This document shows, piece by piece, positions 9,745 to 18,860 of a DNA stretch of 64,000 bases. The stretch's first letter is position 1. Each line of letters starts with the position of its first letter. The notes under the pieces are model-generated. The model worked only from the letters and a program-made list of their open reading frames with translations, was not told the origin of the DNA and made no database searches. The DNA lies in contig JANYBV010000018.1 of the NCBI GenBank assembly GCA_025360605.1, positions 62,001 to 126,000 of the forward strand, read 5' to 3'. The position numbers and the translations under genes were made by a program. The stretch comes from Alphaproteobacteria bacterium. GTDB taxonomy: Bacteria; Pseudomonadota; Alphaproteobacteria; Rickettsiales; SXRF01.

Positions 9745-10173
9745 TTATTGAAAGAAATGCCCTTTGGCGGTGTCATGTTCGCCTGCAATCAGTTGGGTGG
9801 CTTCTGTGGCCAGTTCGTCCAGTGCGGCTTTATCAAACGCAAATAATCTTTCGCTGCGCCATTGCTCGTTGAGCATTGCCAGTTCTTTCTTCACGTCGTG
9901 GAGGAATTCGTGGATGGCTTTTTCGGGTGGCATACGCCGGAAATGTTCATGTTCGTATTTCAGGTTGGCATGGGTCTTAACACAGGCGCGTATCTGGTTG
10001 ATCTGCGCGTCGCTGGGGGCGTAGCCTTTGAGTTTGGCATCGTCGACGTTGTTGATTCCGGCCAACTTTTTTTTAAAGGCGCTGGTGTCGTCCAGCTTTT
10101 TCTGGATAGCCTCGTTGAGGTGCTTTTTTAAAAGCGTGGCGTAATAATCGCCGATGGTTTTATGATTTTTCAC
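9745..10173 (-). CDS. Hypothetical helical protein downstream of TPR lipoprotein
   Basis: 142 aa, strongly charged and helical, without signal peptide or membrane segment; I recognise no family. It begins 11 bases after the stop of the TPR lipoprotein gene on the same strand, so the two are probably co-transcribed. Features seen: several Lys-rich helices ('LLKKHLNEAIQKKLDD'), one Cys, and a His-rich stretch 'THANLKYEHEHFRRM'. Function unknown; context suggests only that it is made together with the lipoprotein. Confidence 0.75.
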   Translation of the reverse strand: MKNHKTIGDYYATLLKKHLNEAIQKKLDDTSAFKKKLAGINNVDDAKLKGYAPSDAQINQIRACVKTHANLKYEHEHFRRMPPEKAIHEFLHDVKKELAMLNEQWRSERLFAFDKAALDELATEATQLIAGEHDTAKGHFFQ

Positions 10174-10184
10174 TGTTTCAGCAG

Positions 10185-11234
10185 TTATTCAGTGGCCGGA
10201 ACGGCGGTGTCAGGTGCTTTGGTGCTCGGCAATTCCACTGACGGGAACAGGTCCGCCGGCATTTTGGTGGTAGGGGAAGGCGGTTTTTTTGCGCTGGTTA
10301 TTTTGGCGCGGTTACTGGCGCGTGCGGGGGTGTTTTCATTCCCGTTAGCGGAAATATCCTGCAGGTTGTCCCATGCCTTGGCGTAGTACACTTTGCTTTC
10401 CATGAGCGCCATGTTCAGATAGGCGCGTGCCATCTGGTCATCCTTGGCAAGGTGGGCATACAGCCCGAGATTGTTGTTCAGTGCTGCCCCGTCGAGGTAG
10501 GTTTCGGCAATTGCCTTGGCATCGTCAAGTTTGCCAGCGCTGGCATACACCAGTGCGAGATTCAGGTCTATGCGCTTACGTTCCGACGTTGCCGTATTAG
10601 CGAGGCCGGATGCGCGTTGCAGGGAGTGGATCGCATCATCGAACTTGCGGGTGAGTGCCTGTGACAAACCGAGGTTGTTATAAATGCTGGCGCTGTCGGC
10701 ATGATATTTCAATGCTTCGTTGAAATATTGCTGCGCTTCGGTCTGGAGGTTGCGGGTAGAGAATAAAATGCCAAGCGCGTTCAGGGTTTTCCAGCGGGTA
10801 GGGTCATCCTTAAGCACCGATTCGAACAGTGGTGTAGGGGTTTCAAAATCGCCTTTGGCGATGAGTGCAAGGCCTTTGCTTTCCTTCGCAGCAATCATTT
10901 TAGGGTCTTTCGCCACCAGCCTGTCATAAATCAGGATGGCTTTATCCGGTGATCCGCTTCGGCGCAAGCATTCTGCCAGCGAAAACGCCAGATCTTCGTC
11001 ATCCGGTTTTTTCTCGATGAGTTGTTCATAATATTGAATAGCGGACTTGAAATCGCCGCTGTCTTCAGCTTTTTTGGCGGAAGCTTTCAGCGTTTCTTCC
11101 ATGGTCATCACCTTGGGACCATCCAGCTCTTTAAGTAGTTTCTTGGAATCCACAGGCATAACGCCGCCATTGCAGGCAACAACCGTCATGGTTGCCAGTA
11201 GCGGGAGGGCCAACAAAAATGTTCTCTTGATCAT
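10185..11234 (-). CDS. TPR-repeat lipoprotein, TadD-like
   Basis: 349 aa. The N-terminus is a lipoprotein signal: positive start, hydrophobic core and a lipobox ending in Cys ('TMTVVAC', residue 21). From about residue 50 to 280 there are tandem tetratricopeptide repeats ('AIQYYEQLIEKKPDDEDLAF', 'AILIYDRLVAKDPKMIAAKE', 'ASIYNNLGLSQALTRKFDDA'). The tail is rich in Pro, Ala and Thr. Such proteins resemble TadD of the Flp pilus assembly system or general outer-membrane assembly scaffolds; no tad/flp genes are in the window, so the specific role is open. It is divergent from pyrB. Confidence 0.8.
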   Translation of the reverse strand: MIKRTFLLALPLLATMTVVACNGGVMPVDSKKLLKELDGPKVMTMEETLKASAKKAEDSGDFKSAIQYYEQLIEKKPDDEDLAFSLAECLRRSGSPDKAILIYDRLVAKDPKMIAAKESKGLALIAKGDFETPTPLFESVLKDDPTRWKTLNALGILFSTRNLQTEAQQYFNEALKYHADSASIYNNLGLSQALTRKFDDAIHSLQRASGLANTATSERKRIDLNLALVYASAGKLDDAKAIAETYLDGAALNNNLGLYAHLAKDDQMARAYLNMALMESKVYYAKAWDNLQDISANGNENTPARASNRAKITSAKKPPSPTTKMPADLFPSVELPSTKAPDTAVPATE

Positions 11235-11339
11235 AATTAGAAACTACCCTTAAATGCGCTAACTACAAGTATTTTTATAGTATAAAAATATACTATTTCT
11301 TATTTGCCTAAACCGTAAACACTGATTATGTTTAGACTC

Positions 11340-12293
11340 ATGAATCATACAATGGCGGCAACCCCATCGCAAACTTTCAATCACCGGCACTTGCTGGGCA
11401 TTGAGGACTTAACGCGTGACGATGTGTACCACATCCTCGAACGCGCCGGTTATTACATCGAAAAAAACCGCGAGCCGGATAAAAAGCACGCCATCTTAAA
11501 AGGCCGCACCATCATTAATTTGTTTTTTGAAAACTCTACCCGCACCCGCACGTCGTTTGAGCTGGCGGGCAAGCGCCTCGGCGCGGACGTTATTAACATG
11601 TCGGTGGCGAACTCATCGGCCAAAAAAGGCGAAACGCTGATTGATACAGCCATGACGCTTAATGCCATGCACCCTGACTGCATCGCCGTCCGCCATCCGG
11701 AATCGGGTGCGGTGCATCTGCTGGCGCGTAAGGTAAACTGCTCGGTCATTAATGGTGGTGATGGAATGCACGAGCATCCCACACAGGCGCTGCTCGACGC
11801 GTTGACCATTTTGCAGCACAAAGGCAAAATCGAAGGGTTAACTGTTGCCATCTGCGGCGACATCCTGCACAGCCGCGTGGCGCGCTCGAATATCAAGCTG
11901 TTAAACCTGCTGGGTGCCAAGGTGCGCATCATTGCGCCACCCACCCTCATGCCCGCTGCTGTGCATTCTTTCAATGTCGAACCGTTTTACGACATGCGTA
12001 AAGGCCTGAAGGATTGTGATATCATCATGATGCTGCGCCTGCAGATGGAGCGTATGGAAGGCAATTTCATTCCCAGCGTCCGCGAATATTTCCATTTCTG
12101 GGGGCTGGACGAGGAAAAACTGAGTTACGCCAAGCCCGACGCGCTGATCATGCATCCGGGGCCGATCAACCGTGGTGTCGAAATTGACAGCAAGCTGGCC
12201 GACGATTTAAACCGCAGCGTTATCTTGCAACAAGTCGAGATGGGCGTGGCGGTGCGGCAGGCTGCGTTGGAATTGTTACTTCATTCCCAATAA
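11340..12293 (+). CDS. pyrB: Aspartate carbamoyltransferase catalytic subunit
   Basis: Condenses carbamoyl phosphate and aspartate in de novo pyrimidine synthesis. The carbamoyl-phosphate site '[20 protein letters not shown]' is at about residue 65; '[14 protein letters not shown]' and '[12 protein letters not shown]' are also typical. About 317 aa is normal. The start is uncertain: ATGs at 11328, 11340 and 11352 are all in frame and none has a strong ribosome binding site. It heads an operon with the next four genes; no pyrI or dihydroorotase-like pseudo-subunit is adjacent. Confidence 0.96.
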   Translation: MNHTMAATPSQTFNHRHLLGIEDLTRDDVYHILERAGYYIEKNREPDKKHAILKGRTIINLFFENSTRTRTSFELAGKRLGADVINMSVANSSAKKGETLIDTAMTLNAMHPDCIAVRHPESGAVHLLARKVNCSVINGGDGMHEHPTQALLDALTILQHKGKIEGLTVAICGDILHSRVARSNIKLLNLLGAKVRIIAPPTLMPAAVHSFNVEPFYDMRKGLKDCDIIMMLRLQMERMEGNFIPSVREYFHFWGLDEEKLSYAKPDALIMHPGPINRGVEIDSKLADDLNRSVILQQVEMGVAVRQAALELLLHSQ

Positions 12294-12295
12294 TA

Positions 12296-13789
12296 ATGAT
12301 GCCGCCACAGGTCAAGCAGTGGACGGTAAGGGTAGGGAATCTCCTGCATTGGTGCTGCCTTACAGGGGCCAACTGGTTTATCCTCGTTTTTATGTATGTG
12401 GCGTTTTCGTCGCTGACCTATCCGTTTAATCTGGAGTGGATGGAAGGACAGACGATTGATGTCATGCAGCGCATCCTTAATGGCCAGCCGGTCTACACCA
12501 AGCCTTCGCTGGATTATGTGGCTTACATTTACACGCCGCTGTATTTCTACATAGCAGCTTTGGTGGCAAAAATCACCGGTATCGGGTTTTTTCCGGCGCG
12601 GCTGGTGTCGACACTGTCCATCCTCGGTGTGGCATATATTATGTTCCTGTGGATCCGCCGCAAGGACGGCGACTGGCAGGCGGGTGTTATTGGTGCGGGA
12701 CTTTTTTTAGCCACCTACCGTTTAAGCGGGCGTTGGTTCGATAATTCACGCGTGGATAGCCTGTTTTTGCTGCTCACCATGTCCAGCCTCTATACCTATA
12801 CTTTTTTTCGTGGATTTAAATACGCGTTGCTGGCGGCTTTGCTCGGTGCGGCGGCGTTTTTTACCAAACAGGCGGCGTTGTTCATGCTGACTCCGGTGCT
12901 GGTGGCGGGGCTGGTGCTGGAACGCAGGCACGCTTTTGTTACCGCAACTGCTTTAGTAGCGTTTCTTCTCATGGGCATTGTGGTTGCCAACTGGTGGTCG
13001 GATGGCTGGTTCAATTTTTTTGTATTTAAGGTTCCGTCGGGCCACGGCTTGGAACAAAAATACATAGTTGGATACTGGAAGGGTGACATGTTCAAAAGCC
13101 TGACTGCCCTCTGCCTCGCTACCATCTGGGTGTTAGCTGGGTGGTGTGTCACCGACCGCCGCACGGCCTTCCGCTACGGCGCACTGGCCAGCGGTTTTAT
13201 CATTTGCAGCTATATTTCGCGAATACACTGGGGTGGGTACATGAATGTGCTGATGCCGATGCATCTGTGCCTTGCGCTAATGACGGGGCTAGCCCTAAGC
13301 ACGTGGCGGCATTCCCGTCATGCTGTGGTGTTTATCGTCTTGGCGGTTGGCTCATTAACCCAGATGCGCGCGTTGTTTTACGACCCGCAACCTCTGATTC
13401 CCTCGCAGCAGTCGTGGGATGCCGGAAACCGTTTTCTGGAAGACCTGTCGAAAGTGCCGGGGGATATTTTTATTCCGGAATTACAGTATGTCCAGACCCG
13501 AGTCGGCAAAAAATCCTATACGCTTGGCATGGCGGCGTTCGATATTTTGCGCTCAGACCTCAAGGATCGTAATAACGTTAAAAAAGAACTGGAAGCTGAA
13601 TTAAATGACGCACTTGCCAGTGGCCGTTTCAATGCGGTGATTCCGGGGAGGCTTTTCCCCACCCCCATGCTGTATAAATACTACCAGCCAAGCCAGAAAC
13701 TCCATTTTCCGAGAGAATATGTGACGGGAGCAATAAATTTTTTGCGCACGGACCTTTTTGTGCGTATACCTGAGTCAAACCATCCATGA
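12296..13789 (+). CDS. Integral membrane protein, GT-C type glycosyltransferase-like
   Basis: 497 aa with about ten hydrophobic segments. The first periplasmic loop carries 'FNLEWMEGQTIDVMQRILNG' followed by 'PVYTKPSLDYVAYIYTPLYF', which is the layout seen in polyisoprenyl-phosphate-sugar dependent glycosyltransferases (ArnT/PMT-like, GT-C fold) where acidic residues of the first loop act in catalysis. The C-terminal soluble part (about 390-497) has no motif I know. It starts 2 bases after pyrB stops and ends 10 bases before pyrC starts, so it is inside the pyrimidine operon; it has no known role in pyrimidine synthesis. The donor and acceptor are unknown. Confidence 0.65.
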   Translation: MMPPQVKQWTVRVGNLLHWCCLTGANWFILVFMYVAFSSLTYPFNLEWMEGQTIDVMQRILNGQPVYTKPSLDYVAYIYTPLYFYIAALVAKITGIGFFPARLVSTLSILGVAYIMFLWIRRKDGDWQAGVIGAGLFLATYRLSGRWFDNSRVDSLFLLLTMSSLYTYTFFRGFKYALLAALLGAAAFFTKQAALFMLTPVLVAGLVLERRHAFVTATALVAFLLMGIVVANWWSDGWFNFFVFKVPSGHGLEQKYIVGYWKGDMFKSLTALCLATIWVLAGWCVTDRRTAFRYGALASGFIICSYISRIHWGGYMNVLMPMHLCLALMTGLALSTWRHSRHAVVFIVLAVGSLTQMRALFYDPQPLIPSQQSWDAGNRFLEDLSKVPGDIFIPELQYVQTRVGKKSYTLGMAAFDILRSDLKDRNNVKKELEAELNDALASGRFNAVIPGRLFPTPMLYKYYQPSQKLHFPREYVTGAINFLRTDLFVRIPESNHP

Positions 13790-13799
13790 GAAGTTCATC

Positions 13800-15131
13800 A
13801 TGAAACAACATTTCGCCCTGCCTACCCACACCAACGACCCCAACCATAAGGTCGCATATATCAATGCCCGCCTGTTCGACCCTGCATCCGGTCTGGACAG
13901 TAAGGGGGCACTGCTTACCATCGGCAACCAGATTGCGGATTATGCGCCGACATTGTTTAACGGCGGTGTGCCCGAAGGCATCGAAGTGGTGGATTGCAAG
14001 GGGCATCTGCTCACCCCCGGATTGCTCGATATTCAGGTGCATTTCCGTGAACCTGGTCAGGAACATAAAGAAACTATCGCCACCGGTAGCCGCTCCGCCG
14101 CTGTAGGCGGCGTTACCACCGTGGTGTGCATGCCCAACACCAAACCGGTGATTGACGATATTTCCGTGGTGGCCTTTATTTTCCGCCGCGCGCGTGAAAC
14201 CTCCTATATCAATGTCCATCCGTATGCCGCCATCAGCAAAGGCATGAAAGGGCAGGAAATCACCGAAATGGGCCTGCTTATGGAAGCCGGAGCTGTTGGA
14301 TTCACTGACGACGGTCTTCCGGTGATGAATGCAGGCGTGATGCGCAAGGCATTGGCCTATTCCAAGGAATTTGGCATACCTGTGGCGCAGCATGCCGAGG
14401 ATTTGAATTTATCCTGCGGCAGTTGCATGAACGAGGGCAAAATCTCCGCACATCTCGGGCTTCCGGGCTATCCCAACGCTGCCGAAGCGGTGATGGTGGA
14501 GCGCGACATTATCCTCACTGAACTGACTGGTGGCCGCTACCATGTGCTGCACATCTCCACCGCCGAAGCGATTGACGCGGTGCGCCGCGCCAAGCACAAA
14601 GGCCTGCGCGTGACGTGCGAAGCCGCACCCCACCATTTCACCCTGACGGAAGAAGCGGTGCTTGGTTACCGCACCTTTTCGAAGATGAATCCGCCGCTGC
14701 GTGCGGAAAAAGATCGCCTTGCCGTGATCGAAGGTTTGAAAGACGGCACCATTGATGCCATCGCGACCGACCATGCGCCGCATGACGAGGAAAATAAACG
14801 GGTGCCGTTTACGTCTGCCGCCAACGGCATTGTCGGCCTTGAAACCATGCTGCCGCTTTCTCTTTCCCTATACCACAAAGGTATTATGCCGCTGCGCGAC
14901 GTGATGGCTGCGATGACCTATAAACCTGCTGACATTATCAACCAGCCGGTGGGCCGCCTGAAAAAAGGCGCGCGCGCCGATTTAACGCTCATCGACCTCG
15001 ATGTGAAATGGACGCTGGACCCCAAGCAGTTCGCCAGCAAATCGCTGAATTCACCGTTTGATGACTGGGAAGTGCAGGGCCGCACGATTCGTACCGTGGT
15101 GGGCGGGGATACGGTGTATGTCCTTGACTAA
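13800..15131 (+). CDS. pyrC: Dihydroorotase
   Basis: Cyclises N-carbamoyl-aspartate to dihydroorotate; a zinc amidohydrolase of the longer (class I, PyrC/AllB-like) type, 443 aa. The metal-binding start 'DIQVHFREPGQEHKETI' (about residue 75), 'HAEDLNL', 'HISTAEAIDAV' and 'ATDHAPHDEENK' are present, so the enzyme looks active. I start at 13800 (MKQHFALP), as the longer reading begins inside the preceding gene. It overlaps pyrF by 14 bases, which points to translational coupling. Confidence 0.95.
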   Translation: MKQHFALPTHTNDPNHKVAYINARLFDPASGLDSKGALLTIGNQIADYAPTLFNGGVPEGIEVVDCKGHLLTPGLLDIQVHFREPGQEHKETIATGSRSAAVGGVTTVVCMPNTKPVIDDISVVAFIFRRARETSYINVHPYAAISKGMKGQEITEMGLLMEAGAVGFTDDGLPVMNAGVMRKALAYSKEFGIPVAQHAEDLNLSCGSCMNEGKISAHLGLPGYPNAAEAVMVERDIILTELTGGRYHVLHISTAEAIDAVRRAKHKGLRVTCEAAPHHFTLTEEAVLGYRTFSKMNPPLRAEKDRLAVIEGLKDGTIDAIATDHAPHDEENKRVPFTSAANGIVGLETMLPLSLSLYHKGIMPLRDVMAAMTYKPADIINQPVGRLKKGARADLTLIDLDVKWTLDPKQFASKSLNSPFDDWEVQGRTIRTVVGGDTVYVLD

Positions 15132-15843
15132 GAATCGCATCATCTGCGCTATTGATACTACGGATAAAGAAAAAGCAGCTAAATTAGCCTCCGATCTGTA
15201 TGGACATGTGTGTGCCATTAAAATTGGTCTCGAATTTTTTACTGCTCACGGAATTGATGGTATTATTCAACTGGCAGATATGGTGCCGGAGGAACGGCAG
15301 TGCCCTATTTTTCTTGATCTCAAATTACATGATATTCCCAACACCGTTGCCAAAGCGGTTAAGGCTACTGTGCGTATATGTCCATTTTTAATGACCGTTC
15401 ATGCCTCTGGCGGCAAAACAATGATGAAAGCTGCCATGGAGGCTGCGAAGGAAATCGAAATCAAATGGCTTTCACGTCCGATGATTGTGGGTGTGACGGT
15501 GCTTACTAGTTTCGATCAGAACGATTTAAACGGTATTGGTGTTGGCGCGCAAGTGTCAGATCAGGTGGTGCGTCTAGCTGAACTTGCCCGAGAAGCAGGC
15601 CTCGACGGTGTCGTCTGTTCTTCCCATGAAATAGAAGCAATAAGGAAAGCGTGTGGCGCAGATTTCAAACTCGTGGTTCCGGGCATCCGCCCTGCTGGTT
15701 CGGATGTGGGTGACCAGAAGCGTGTCCTCACGCCGAAAGAAGCGGTGTCCAAAGGCGCGGATTATCTGGTGATTGGCCGTCCGATTACCGAGGCCGCGGA
15801 TCCGAAAGCAGCAGCTCAGGCCATCTGGAAATCGATTCAGTAG
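15118..15843 (+). CDS. pyrF: Orotidine 5'-phosphate decarboxylase
   Basis: Last step of UMP synthesis. 241 aa, TIM barrel, with the catalytic signature 'FLDLKLHDIPNTVAKAV' (Lys/Asp tetrad) at about residue 60 and the phosphate-binding 'VPGIRPAGSDVGDQKR' followed by 'YLVIGRPIT'. The start at 15118 (MSLTKNR) is inside the end of pyrC. Codon choice in the first half is more AT-rich than in pyrC. pyrD and pyrE are not in the window. Confidence 0.95.
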   Translation: MSLTKNRIICAIDTTDKEKAAKLASDLYGHVCAIKIGLEFFTAHGIDGIIQLADMVPEERQCPIFLDLKLHDIPNTVAKAVKATVRICPFLMTVHASGGKTMMKAAMEAAKEIEIKWLSRPMIVGVTVLTSFDQNDLNGIGVGAQVSDQVVRLAELAREAGLDGVVCSSHEIEAIRKACGADFKLVVPGIRPAGSDVGDQKRVLTPKEAVSKGADYLVIGRPITEAADPKAAAQAIWKSIQ

Positions 15844-15853
15844 GTGTGGGCTT

Positions 15854-16159
15854 GTGACCTCCCAGAGTTATAGTTTCAAATCCAAAGTATGGTTGTATGA
15901 AGGCCCGCAGGCTTCGTGGCATTTCGTTACGTTAAGCGAAGGGCAATCCGATGAAATCCGTGTGGTGAATGCCGACCGTAAAAAGGGATGGGGATCCATT
16001 CCTGTCAAGGCCAGCATAGGGAAAACGACATGGAGAACCTCTATTTTCCCCTACAAAAAAGTAAGCGCGTACATCCTTCCGCTGAAAGCGGATGTGCGGA
16101 AGAATGAAAAAATCAAAGAGGGCGCAACCATCAAGGTCACGCTCGAGATCGGTGCCTAA
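15854..16159 (+). CDS. DUF1905 domain protein
   Basis: Small protein of about 101 aa with the DUF1905 pattern: 'FKSKVWLYEGPQASWHFVTL', 'GWGSIPVKASIGKTTWRTSI' and 'YILPLKADVRKNEKI'. It is a beta-barrel-like family of unknown function. I start at GTG 15854, 10 bases after the pyrF stop; no ATG exists at the N-terminus and reading further upstream would run into pyrF. It is the last gene of the pyrimidine operon and meets gapR tail to tail. Confidence 0.75.
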   Translation: MTSQSYSFKSKVWLYEGPQASWHFVTLSEGQSDEIRVVNADRKKGWGSIPVKASIGKTTWRTSIFPYKKVSAYILPLKADVRKNEKIKEGATIKVTLEIGA

Positions 16160-16165
16160 GCTTTG

Positions 16166-16438
16166 TTACGCCGCGTCTTCCATTTCTGGGAGCATGCCCA
16201 GCGCGTTGAGATAGGTGTCGAGGATGGTTTCGGCTTCTTCGCGTTCGGAAGCATCCATCTTGCGCATTTTGATGATGGTGCGGATGGCTTTGATATCAAA
16301 ACCGTTGCCTTTGGCTTCAGCAAATACGTCGCGGATGTCAGCGCTGATGCCTGATTTTTCTTCTTCAAGCTTTTCCACGCGGCCAATGATGGATTTCAAT
16401 TGATCGACAGCCACGCCGCCTACTTTTGCTTTCGCCAT
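16166..16438 (-). CDS. gapR: GapR family nucleoid-associated protein (DUF2312)
   Basis: 90 aa. The family pattern 'VAVDQLKSIIGRVEKLEEEK', 'IRDVFAEAKGNGFDIKAIR' and 'IIKMRKMDASEREEAE' matches DUF2312, of which GapR of Caulobacter is the studied member: it wraps overtwisted AT-rich DNA ahead of replication forks and stimulates topoisomerases. This family is characteristic of alphaproteobacteria and supports the placement of the window. The start has a GGAGA 7 bases upstream. Confidence 0.9.
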   Translation of the reverse strand: MAKAKVGGVAVDQLKSIIGRVEKLEEEKSGISADIRDVFAEAKGNGFDIKAIRTIIKMRKMDASEREEAETILDTYLNALGMLPEMEDAA

Positions 16439-16530
16439 AACGCATCTCCTAGAGTTGTAATGTAGTGTTGTAAATTAAAAGGGAGAACATCCTAACGCGT
16501 AAAAACGCATTCATCAACAGCATTAATGCA

Positions 16531-17913
16531 TCAGCTCTTTTGCTTCTTGAGTGTCTCTGCAATCAGGAATGCAAGCTCGAGTGATTGCGATGCGTTGAGG
16601 CGTGGGTCGCAATGTGTGTGATAGCGGTCACTCAGGTTGATTTCGGAAATCGCCTGCGCGCCACCTAAACATTCCGTCACGTCCTGTCCGGTCATTTCGA
16701 AATGCACACCGCCGGCAAATGTGCCTTCGGCTTTGTGGATGGCGAAGAACTGGCGCACCTCGGAGAGGATGTCGGTGAACTTGCGGGTTTTGTAGCCGTT
16801 CGGCGATTTAATGGTATTGCCGTGCATCGGGTCACACGCCCACACCACGTTCCGGCCTGCGTTTTTCACCGCGCGGATGAGCGGTGGCAGCAGTTCGCTG
16901 ATCTTGGCTGAGCCCATGCGCGAGATCAGCGTCAGTCGTCCGGCTTCGTTGTCGGGGTTCAGTATATCAATCAGCTTCAGCAGCCCGTCCACGGTCATGG
17001 ACGGTCCGACTTTGCAACCGATCGGGTTGGCTACGCCACGCAGGAATTCGACATGTGCTTCATCCGGTGAGCGCGTGCGGTCACCGATCCACAGCATATG
17101 CGCCGAGCAGGCGTACCATTTCTCGTCCGCTTCATCAAAGCGTGTCAGTGACGATTCATAGCCAAGTAGCAACGCTTCATGCGAGGTGAAGAAGCTGGCT
17201 TCTGAAAATTCTTCCACTTCGTCGAGCGGCAGGCGGCAGGCTTGGATAAAACCGATACATTCATTGATGCGGTCGATCAGTTCGCCAAAGCGCTTGCCTT
17301 GTGACGAGGTGTGGACAAATTCCATGTTCCAGCGGTTGATCTGTTTTAAGCTGGAATAGCCGCCGCGCGCCAGCGTACGCAGAAAGTTGAGGGTTGCCGC
17401 ACCTTGGTAATACGCACGCAGCAGGCGTTCGGGATCCGGTTCGCGGCCCTCGCTTTCAAAATCCATGCCGTTGACCATGTCGCCGCGATACGCGGGTAAT
17501 TCACAGCCATCCTTTTTTTCGGTATTTTCTGAACGGGGTTTGGCAAATTGTCCGGCAATACGGCCCACTTTAACAACGGGAACGCTGGCACCATACATGA
17601 GTGACATTGTCATCTGCAGCAGCACGCGGAAGAAATTACGCAGATTTTCTTCATTGAATTCGGCAAAGCTCTCGGCGCAGTCACCGCCTTGCAGCAAAAA
17701 CGCTTTACCAAAGGCGGCATCGGCCAGTTCACGTTTAAGCGCGCGTGATTCCCCTGGGGAGGCAAGCGGCGGAAAGCTGACCAGCGACTGTTCAACTTGC
17801 TGTAATTGCTTCAAATTCTTGTACTCTGGCTGCTGCTTGATCGGAAAATTCCGCCAGCTTTCAGGAGTCCAGAGTGCCGCTTTCGTAGGTAATCGCTTGG
17901 TCGTCATTTGCAT
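16531..17913 (-). CDS. 3-deoxy-7-phosphoheptulonate (DAHP) synthase, class II
   Basis: First step of the shikimate pathway, joining phosphoenolpyruvate and erythrose 4-phosphate. 460 aa, of the plant/actinobacterial-like class II: N-terminal '[16 protein letters not shown]', '[13 protein letters not shown]' at about residue 75, '[17 protein letters not shown]', and '[18 protein letters not shown]' near the C-terminus. It is divergent from pheA (prephenate dehydratase) 55 bases away, so two aromatic genes share a promoter region. Class II enzymes may be controlled by aromatic amino acids, but nothing in this sequence shows it directly. Confidence 0.95.
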   Translation of the reverse strand: MQMTTKRLPTKAALWTPESWRNFPIKQQPEYKNLKQLQQVEQSLVSFPPLASPGESRALKRELADAAFGKAFLLQGGDCAESFAEFNEENLRNFFRVLLQMTMSLMYGASVPVVKVGRIAGQFAKPRSENTEKKDGCELPAYRGDMVNGMDFESEGREPDPERLLRAYYQGAATLNFLRTLARGGYSSLKQINRWNMEFVHTSSQGKRFGELIDRINECIGFIQACRLPLDEVEEFSEASFFTSHEALLLGYESSLTRFDEADEKWYACSAHMLWIGDRTRSPDEAHVEFLRGVANPIGCKVGPSMTVDGLLKLIDILNPDNEAGRLTLISRMGSAKISELLPPLIRAVKNAGRNVVWACDPMHGNTIKSPNGYKTRKFTDILSEVRQFFAIHKAEGTFAGGVHFEMTGQDVTECLGGAQAISEINLSDRYHTHCDPRLNASQSLELAFLIAETLKKQKS

Positions 17914-17968
17914 TCGCTTAAAAACATGTTATGTGAATAGCGTTCTTATTTAGGGTTTATCACGTCTT

Positions 17969-18856
17969 ATGTCCAGTATAACTAATTCAGCCTCAGCAGG
18001 AAATGCTATGTTAGATCCCGAAAATACCATAGCTTTTATGGGCGTGGAAGGTGCAAATGCCGATCTGGCCTGCCGTCAGGCCGCGCCCTACATGCACACC
18101 ATCGGCGTTCCCTCATTTGAGGATGTATTTGAGGCGGTTGCCTCGGGTAAAGCCGCGCTTGGCATGATCCCGATCGAGAATTCGCAGGCCGGACGCGTGG
18201 CAGAAATACACCATCTGCTGCCCAAAACCAACCTGCATATTGTTGGGGAATATTTCCAGCCGATTGAACATTGCCTACTGGCTTCCAAGGGGGCAACCCT
18301 GCAGACCATTAAAGATGTTTATTCCCACCCGCAAGGGTTGCTCCAGTGCCGCGACCATTTGCGTGAGCTGGGCCTGACATCGCATACCTATTCCAACACG
18401 GCCGCTGCCGCTGCTGACGTGGCTAAATGGAACGACCCTACCAAGGCGGCCATTGCCTCGCCGCTGGCGGGGGAATTATACGGGCTGACTACCCTGCGTG
18501 AACATATGCAGGATGCGGATAACAACGTCACTGTCTTTATTATGATTGCCCGTGAACCGGTGGATCCCAAGCCAGATGCAGGGCGTGTGCTGACGACGTT
18601 ATTATTCGCGGTGCGCAATCTTCCGGCGGCATTGTACAAATCGCTCGGCGGTTTTGCTACCAACAGTGTCAATATCCTGAAGCTTGAAAGCTATATTCCG
18701 GGTGGTTCGGCGCGTGATTCGGCACAATTCTTCCTGACACTCGAAGGCCATCCGAGTGAGCGTTCCGTTCAGCTGGCACTGGAAGAATTAAGTTTCTTCT
18801 GCAAAAAAGTAACGGTGCTGGGTGTATATCCCGCCGATCCCAAGCGGTTCACCTGA
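17969..18856 (+). CDS. pheA: Prephenate dehydratase with ACT domain
   Basis: Converts prephenate to phenylpyruvate in phenylalanine synthesis; monofunctional (295 aa, no chorismate mutase domain). The catalytic domain has 'IAFMGVEGANADLACRQAAP' (normally GxxGxYSExA, so the tyrosine-serine pair is replaced by N-A), 'GMIPIENSQAGRV' and 'TTLLFAVRNLPAALYK'. The C-terminal ACT domain (about 205-285) includes 'LKLESYIPGGSARDS', where the usual ESRP is ESYIP. Phenylalanine feedback may therefore differ from the norm. The start could also be at 18008. The next gene starts 4 bases after its stop. Confidence 0.92.
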   Translation: MSSITNSASAGNAMLDPENTIAFMGVEGANADLACRQAAPYMHTIGVPSFEDVFEAVASGKAALGMIPIENSQAGRVAEIHHLLPKTNLHIVGEYFQPIEHCLLASKGATLQTIKDVYSHPQGLLQCRDHLRELGLTSHTYSNTAAAAADVAKWNDPTKAAIASPLAGELYGLTTLREHMQDADNNVTVFIMIAREPVDPKPDAGRVLTTLLFAVRNLPAALYKSLGGFATNSVNILKLESYIPGGSARDSAQFFLTLEGHPSERSVQLALEELSFFCKKVTVLGVYPADPKRFT

Positions 18857-18860
18857 TACT

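Noticed and set aside
13629-14393. 254-codon antisense frame over the start of pyrC
   Set aside because: His/Gly-rich shadow spanning two genes on the other strand; no start site.
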